Positions 47,399 to 52,965 of a stretch of 52,965 bases of DNA are shown here, one piece after another. Location: positions 24,119 through 77,083 of the forward strand of contig NYZU01000001.1 of NCBI GenBank assembly GCA_002686055.1. Reading direction: 5' to 3'. The notes below the pieces were generated by a model, which did not search any database, was not told the DNA's origin, and saw only the letters and a list, made by a program, of their open reading frames with translations. Both the position numbers and the translations under genes were made by a program. This DNA comes from Oceanospirillaceae bacterium (GTDB lineage Bacteria; Pseudomonadota; Gammaproteobacteria; Pseudomonadales; Balneatricaceae). Within the stretch, counting starts at the first letter, position 1, and each line of letters begins with the position of its first letter.

Positions 47399-48565
47399 TT
47401 ACTCATCATCAAAGTAAATCCAACCTTGATTATGTAATACCAAAAATAAAGCTTCACTGGTCTCATGAGCAATTAATGGCGCCAAGTCCTCAACGGCTAT
47501 AACCAAACTATTTGCTAGGGCCATGGCCAATTCTGTTGCTTGCGGTGGACAAGGTATCGCTTCACCTTGAATAAAAAGTGTTAATCCACCTTCACCTTGC
47601 CAAGTGTAAGCAATGCGCACGCCTTCAGATACTCTAATAACACCGTATTTGTCCGCTAAAATATTGGCTAGTTCTGAGCTATCCATAGCTTCTTCAGATA
47701 TGTCGAGAGCTGGGTTTTTGGGCTCAGTAGTCATACTGCCAAACCACTGAGCTAGATTTTCATCGGTTAATTGTTGCTCGATAATATGGCGTAAATTAGC
47801 AATATCATTAGCCGAAATTTCCCCCGGAAGCTGGGCTTCGGAGCTATTACGTAAACGTTGGTCTGGACTTAATTGTTGGCCAATATAATCAGCAAAGCCA
47901 CCAATCACATCACCAAATGAAGGCGCCCGACAACCAACGGAATAAGTCATGCTGTTATCTGTAAGGGCGACACCTCTATGGGCAACTAAGGGCGGTAAAT
48001 AAAGCATATCACCGGGTTCCAGATCAAATGCTTCAATGGTCTCGAAGTCTAGTAATAGGCTAAGGTCGTTATGCTCAGCAAGTGGACTTGTACTACTGCA
48101 AGCTTGACCTATTTCCCAGCGTCTGCGGCCTTCGCCTTGGATTAAAAACACATCATAGCGATCAAAATGGGCGCCTACACCAGCGCCTGACGTGGCATAA
48201 CTGATCATAATGTCGTCATAGCGCCAGGCAGGGATAAATCGGAACTTACTGGCAAAATCAAATACCGCAGGAACATATTGGTCGACACCTTGTACTAGCA
48301 GTGTCCATGGATAATCCCTTTGCTTAGCAAAGTCTGCTTCTTGCATAGGGCCATGCTGCAACCGCCAATCAGAAATATCGCCTTGGTTTTCTATAAGACG
48401 CGACTCGACTTCTGCTTCTAAACTTAACCCAGCCAGTTCATCAGCGGCAATAAGTGGCGCTAAATCAGGCAACGCATTGCGAATACATATTGGCTTTTGC
48501 TGCCAATATTCCTTAACAAAGGTATCAATAGATAATTGCCCAAAGTGAGTTAAAGGTTGCAACAT
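47399..48565 (-). CDS. roxA: Ribosomal protein uL16 3-hydroxylase RoxA (YcfD)
   Basis: This 388-residue Fe(II)/2-oxoglutarate oxygenase of the JmjC type hydroxylates an arginine of ribosomal protein L16. The iron triad is His133, Asp135 (GAHFDRYDVFLIQ) and His196 (VAHRGVAL). GRRRWEIG and PGDMLYLPP are conserved. A C-terminal winged-helix region follows, as in E. coli RoxA (373 residues). AGGAGAG lies upstream of its ATG. It follows purB after about 100 bases, in the same neighbourhood as in E. coli. Confidence 0.93.
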   Translation of the reverse strand: MLQPLTHFGQLSIDTFVKEYWQQKPICIRNALPDLAPLIAADELAGLSLEAEVESRLIENQGDISDWRLQHGPMQEADFAKQRDYPWTLLVQGVDQYVPAVFDFASKFRFIPAWRYDDIMISYATSGAGVGAHFDRYDVFLIQGEGRRRWEIGQACSSTSPLAEHNDLSLLLDFETIEAFDLEPGDMLYLPPLVAHRGVALTDNSMTYSVGCRAPSFGDVIGGFADYIGQQLSPDQRLRNSSEAQLPGEISANDIANLRHIIEQQLTDENLAQWFGSMTTEPKNPALDISEEAMDSSELANILADKYGVIRVSEGVRIAYTWQGEGGLTLFIQGEAIPCPPQATELAMALANSLVIAVEDLAPLIAHETSEALFLVLHNQGWIYFDDE

Positions 48566-48666
48566 GGACTAAACTCTCCTGCAAAGAATAACGCACGTAT
48601 GATCACATTAATGGTAACAGGATCGATACGTGCGTTAATTTCTAACTAACCATTAATTGGCTAGGT

Positions 48667-50708
<2,042 letters not shown>

Positions 50709-50716
<8 letters not shown>

Positions 50717-51794
50717 TGATACCCCCTCCCAGACAGATATCGTCTGTATAGAAGACAATAGATTGGCCCGGTGTTACGGCGCGTTGCGGTTCTGCAAACT
50801 CAACTTTATAGGTGTCAGCAGCAATGGTTGTTAACGTACAAGCCTGGTCAGCCTGACGATAGCGAATTTTGGCCTTTAATTGGGTTGGTAATGTGGGGCC
50901 TTGGCCATCAATCCAATGTACTTGCTGACAAGTTAAAACAGACTTAAATAACAGTGGATGCTGTTTACCTTGGACAACCAGTAAGCGGTTATTATCGAGG
51001 TCTTTGTGGGCCACGTACCATGGTGATTCATTATAGTCAGCCAAACCACCAATGCCGAGCCCCTGACGTTGGCCAATTGTGTGGTACATAAGGCCTTGAT
51101 GCTGGCCAATAATATCGCCATCTTCGGTAACAATATCACCTGGTTGAGCAGGCAAATATTGCTGGAGAAAATCTTTAAAACGACGTTCGCCAATAAAACA
51201 TATGCCGGTGCTGTCTTTTTTACTATGGGTAACCAAACCATGCGCTTCCGCCAAAGCCCTTACTTGCGGCTTTTCTATGGCTCCAACAGGGAATAAAGTC
51301 ATACCTAGTTCTTTAGCACCAACGGCATGGAGAAAATAACTTTGATCTTTGTTGCCATCCAAGCCTTTTACTAATTGGGCTTGCTCTTGGTTGCCATGTC
51401 GCTGCACATAATGGCCAGTGGCTATATAGTCAGCGCCCAGAGTAATGGCATATTCTAAAAAGGCTTTAAATTTAATCTCGCGGTTGCATAAAATATCAGG
51501 ATTAGGTGTGCGACCAGCTTGGTATTCAGCTAAGAAATGTTCAAATACATTGTCCCAATATTCGGCAGCAAAATTAGCTGCATGGAGCTTAATACCCAAT
51601 TTATTACATACCGCTTGGGCATCGGCAAGATCTTCTTTAGCCGTGCAATATTCCGTGCCATCATCTTCGTCCCAGTTCTTCATGAATAGGCCTTCAACGT
51701 GGTATCCTTGCTGTAATAACAGCAAAGCCGAGACCGAAGAGTCAACGCCGCCGGACATGCCGACGATTACCCGTGTGGAAGCATTTTGGTTCAT
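50709..51794 (-). CDS. mnmA: tRNA-specific 2-thiouridylase MnmA
   Basis: This 361-residue enzyme makes 2-thiouridine at the wobble position of Lys, Glu and Gln tRNAs. The PP-loop is GMSGGVDSS (12-20). The catalytic cysteines are C103 ([12 protein letters not shown]) and C199 ([12 protein letters not shown]), which form the persulfide/disulfide pair. QRQGLGIGG is conserved in the central domain. Its product is the substrate of MnmH, encoded at 30223-31341. It heads the mnmA-hflD-purB operon and is divergent from moaE. Confidence 0.97.
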
Positions 51795-51933
51795 GATAAG
51801 GGGTCGTAATAGGTTCTGTTAAAGGCACGAAAAGCAAGTAAATTCAGACCCACTATTTTACCAAAAACGGGTATTTTTAGCCAGCCCAGATAGCCCTTTG
51901 AGGCCAACACAAATAGGAATAGTTGATAAAAGA

Positions 51934-52401
51934 ATGTTAAACAACAATGATTTTATAAGCGTGCAAGAAGCTGACTTTGATGTTGGCCAGCATTATGCCC
52001 ATTTAACTACTGTAAAGCCGGGGGATACGGGTGCCGTGGTTTTATTTAGTGGGTTGGTAAGAGACCTTCAGGATGCAAAGATTGCGGCCATGGAGCTTGA
52101 ATACTACCCAGGTATGACAGAAGCGAGTTTACAGAAAATTGTGCTCCAAGCCCGTGACAAGTGGCCTTTAATTAGTGTGCGTTTAGTGCACCGTTATGGT
52201 CAGTTGCAACGTCATGATCAAATTGTACTTGTTGGTGTCGCAGCGGGGCACAGACAAGATGCTTTTGCAGCTTGTGAATTTATTATGGATTACCTAAAAC
52301 AGGATGCTCCTTTTTGGAAAGCAGAAATAACCGCCGCTGGAGAAAAGCGTTGGGTTGATGCTAAACAATCTGATCAACAGGCGCATAAACGCTGGGTTTA
52401 A
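51934..52401 (+). CDS. moaE: Molybdopterin synthase catalytic subunit MoaE
   Basis: This large subunit of molybdopterin synthase converts precursor Z (cPMP) to molybdopterin with sulfur carried by MoaD. The family pattern is clear: VVLFSGLVRD, MELEYYPGMTEASLQKIV, VRLVHRYGQLQRHDQIVLVGVAAGHR, and APFWKAEI with the catalytic Lys. ATG 51934 gives 155 residues, close to E. coli (150). A TTG at 51898 would add twelve. moaA, moaB, moaC and moaD are not beside it; it sits alone between mnmA and rluE. Confidence 0.92.
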   Translation: MLNNNDFISVQEADFDVGQHYAHLTTVKPGDTGAVVLFSGLVRDLQDAKIAAMELEYYPGMTEASLQKIVLQARDKWPLISVRLVHRYGQLQRHDQIVLVGVAAGHRQDAFAACEFIMDYLKQDAPFWKAEITAAGEKRWVDAKQSDQQAHKRWV

Positions 52402-52424
52402 GGTTTGTCTAAGCTTTTATAGGC

Positions 52425-52965
52425 TTATTTAGGTTTAGCAGATGCCGGCCGTCTCGATCTTTGGCCTTTAGTTACCGGTTTAACCTGTTTCGGTAGATGT
52501 AACTGGTCATAATGTCTTTCACCCGGTTGCAAATTATCCAGCCGCCAATGACCAATGGCGACTCTGACTAAACGTAAAGTGGGCAGTTCAACGGCGGCTG
52601 TCATTCGTCTAACTTGACGATTACGACCTTCACTAATCGTCAAACTCAACCAACTAGTGGCAATGTTTTTCCTTTCCCGAATGGGTGGGTTCCGTGGCCA
52701 TAGTGAGTTTTGCACTTGTTCTTCAGCAAGTAGTTTAACTTTAGCAGGTTTGGTCCAGCCATCTTTTAATTCGACCCCTGATTGCAGTGCCTTAATTTGT
52801 GCTTGGCTTGGAGTACCTTCAACTTGCACCCAATAGGTTTTTGGCATTTTATAGCGCGGATTGGCAATATGTTGTTGTACCTTGCCATCATTAGTAAGTA
52901 GTAATAAGCCCTCGGAATCATAATCTAAACGACCAGCTGCATAATAACCTTGGTCGTCGATAAAA
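52425..52965 (-). CDS. rluE: 23S rRNA pseudouridine synthase RluE (5' end outside window)
   Basis: The last 179 codons of an RsuA-family pseudouridine synthase, which modifies U2457 of 23S rRNA in E. coli. The frame stays open to the right edge. It includes [21 protein letters not shown] with the catalytic Asp (RLD). Further on come [21 protein letters not shown] and [24 protein letters not shown], which match RluE rather than RsuA or RluB. A basic tail ([14 protein letters not shown]) ends it. The ATG at 52847 is internal and not the start. rluE lies near mnmA in E. coli too. Confidence 0.93.
   Translation of the reverse strand, partial: FIDDQGYYAAGRLDYDSEGLLLLTNDGKVQQHIANPRYKMPKTYWVQVEGTPSQAQIKALQSGVELKDGWTKPAKVKLLAEEQVQNSLWPRNPPIRERKNIATSWLSLTISEGRNRQVRRMTAAVELPTLRLVRVAIGHWRLDNLQPGERHYDQLHLPKQVKPVTKGQRSRRPASAKPK

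Noticed and set aside
52845-52847. ATG as start of a short 140-aa pseudouridine synthase
   Set aside because: The same frame stays open upstream to the window edge and encodes the catalytic RLD motif, so the ATG is internal to a longer rluE.

Overview
This window looks like ordinary chromosomal core DNA from a gammaproteobacterium with moderately low GC (low 40s percent by eye). Its closest affinity is probably with marine Oceanospirillales/Pseudomonadales-type bacteria. Three points suggest this. A long (478-aa) Pseudomonas-type GAPDH is divergent from mfd. There is an ETF-ubiquinone oxidoreductase and an NhaB antiporter. Many small clusters match Escherichia coli or Pseudomonas gene order: mltD-gloB-yafS-rnhA-dnaQ and rluE...mnmA-hflD-purB...roxA. 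I see no tRNA, rRNA, CRISPR array, insertion sequence, prophage or toxin/defence island. Taxonomy is inferred from gene content only.

Layout. 1-5.4 kb: the first 28 codons of a leftward gene overlapping the mfd stop; mfd (-); a 325-bp divergent regulatory region; gap (+). 5.4-9.6 kb: etf-QO (-), an unrecognised 160-aa protein (+), hibernation factor hpf (-), ubiquinone hydroxylase ubiF (+). 9.8-17.6 kb: an M16C (PreP-like) metallopeptidase, then a four-gene ABC importer of the basic-membrane-protein (purine nucleoside) type, read from a promoter whose -35 box is one arm of an inverted repeat. 17.6-22.7 kb: mltD, gloB (-) and yafS, rnhA, dnaQ (+). 22.7-29.1 kb: nhaB (-), nudC (+), a free SCP2 domain protein (-), sohB (+), tmcA (+). 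29.2-34.9 kb: selD-mnmH (2-selenouridine tRNA pathway), a DUF2185 protein plus ybfF esterase pair, a 61-aa Lys-rich protein, and htpG with a textbook sigma-32 promoter. 35-44.9 kb: xthA (-), gor (+), a CPA2 antiporter and a MATE transporter (-), nfuA (+) with an IscR type-1-like site, a type I DAHP synthase (-), dsbD and cysB (+). 44.9-52.9 kb: pabB (-), an RluA-family pseudouridine synthase (+), roxA, purB, hflD, mnmA (-), a lone moaE (+), and rluE (-), whose 5' end lies beyond the right edge.

Functional themes. Several genes act on translation or tRNA/rRNA: tmcA, selD/mnmH, mnmA, rluE, an RluA enzyme, roxA, hpf. Others serve redox and sulfur balance: gor, gloB, dsbD, cysB, nfuA, etf-QO. DNA maintenance is covered by mfd, rnhA, dnaQ and xthA. 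Strand switches are frequent, so transcription units are short. Most convergent junctions carry a clear bidirectional terminator or a stem-loop. No obviously new multi-gene system is visible. The most useful leads are regulatory sites (nfuA, the ABC operon, gap, the rlu gene) and a few uncharacterised proteins (7299-7763, yafS, 31415-31798, 32676-32861).
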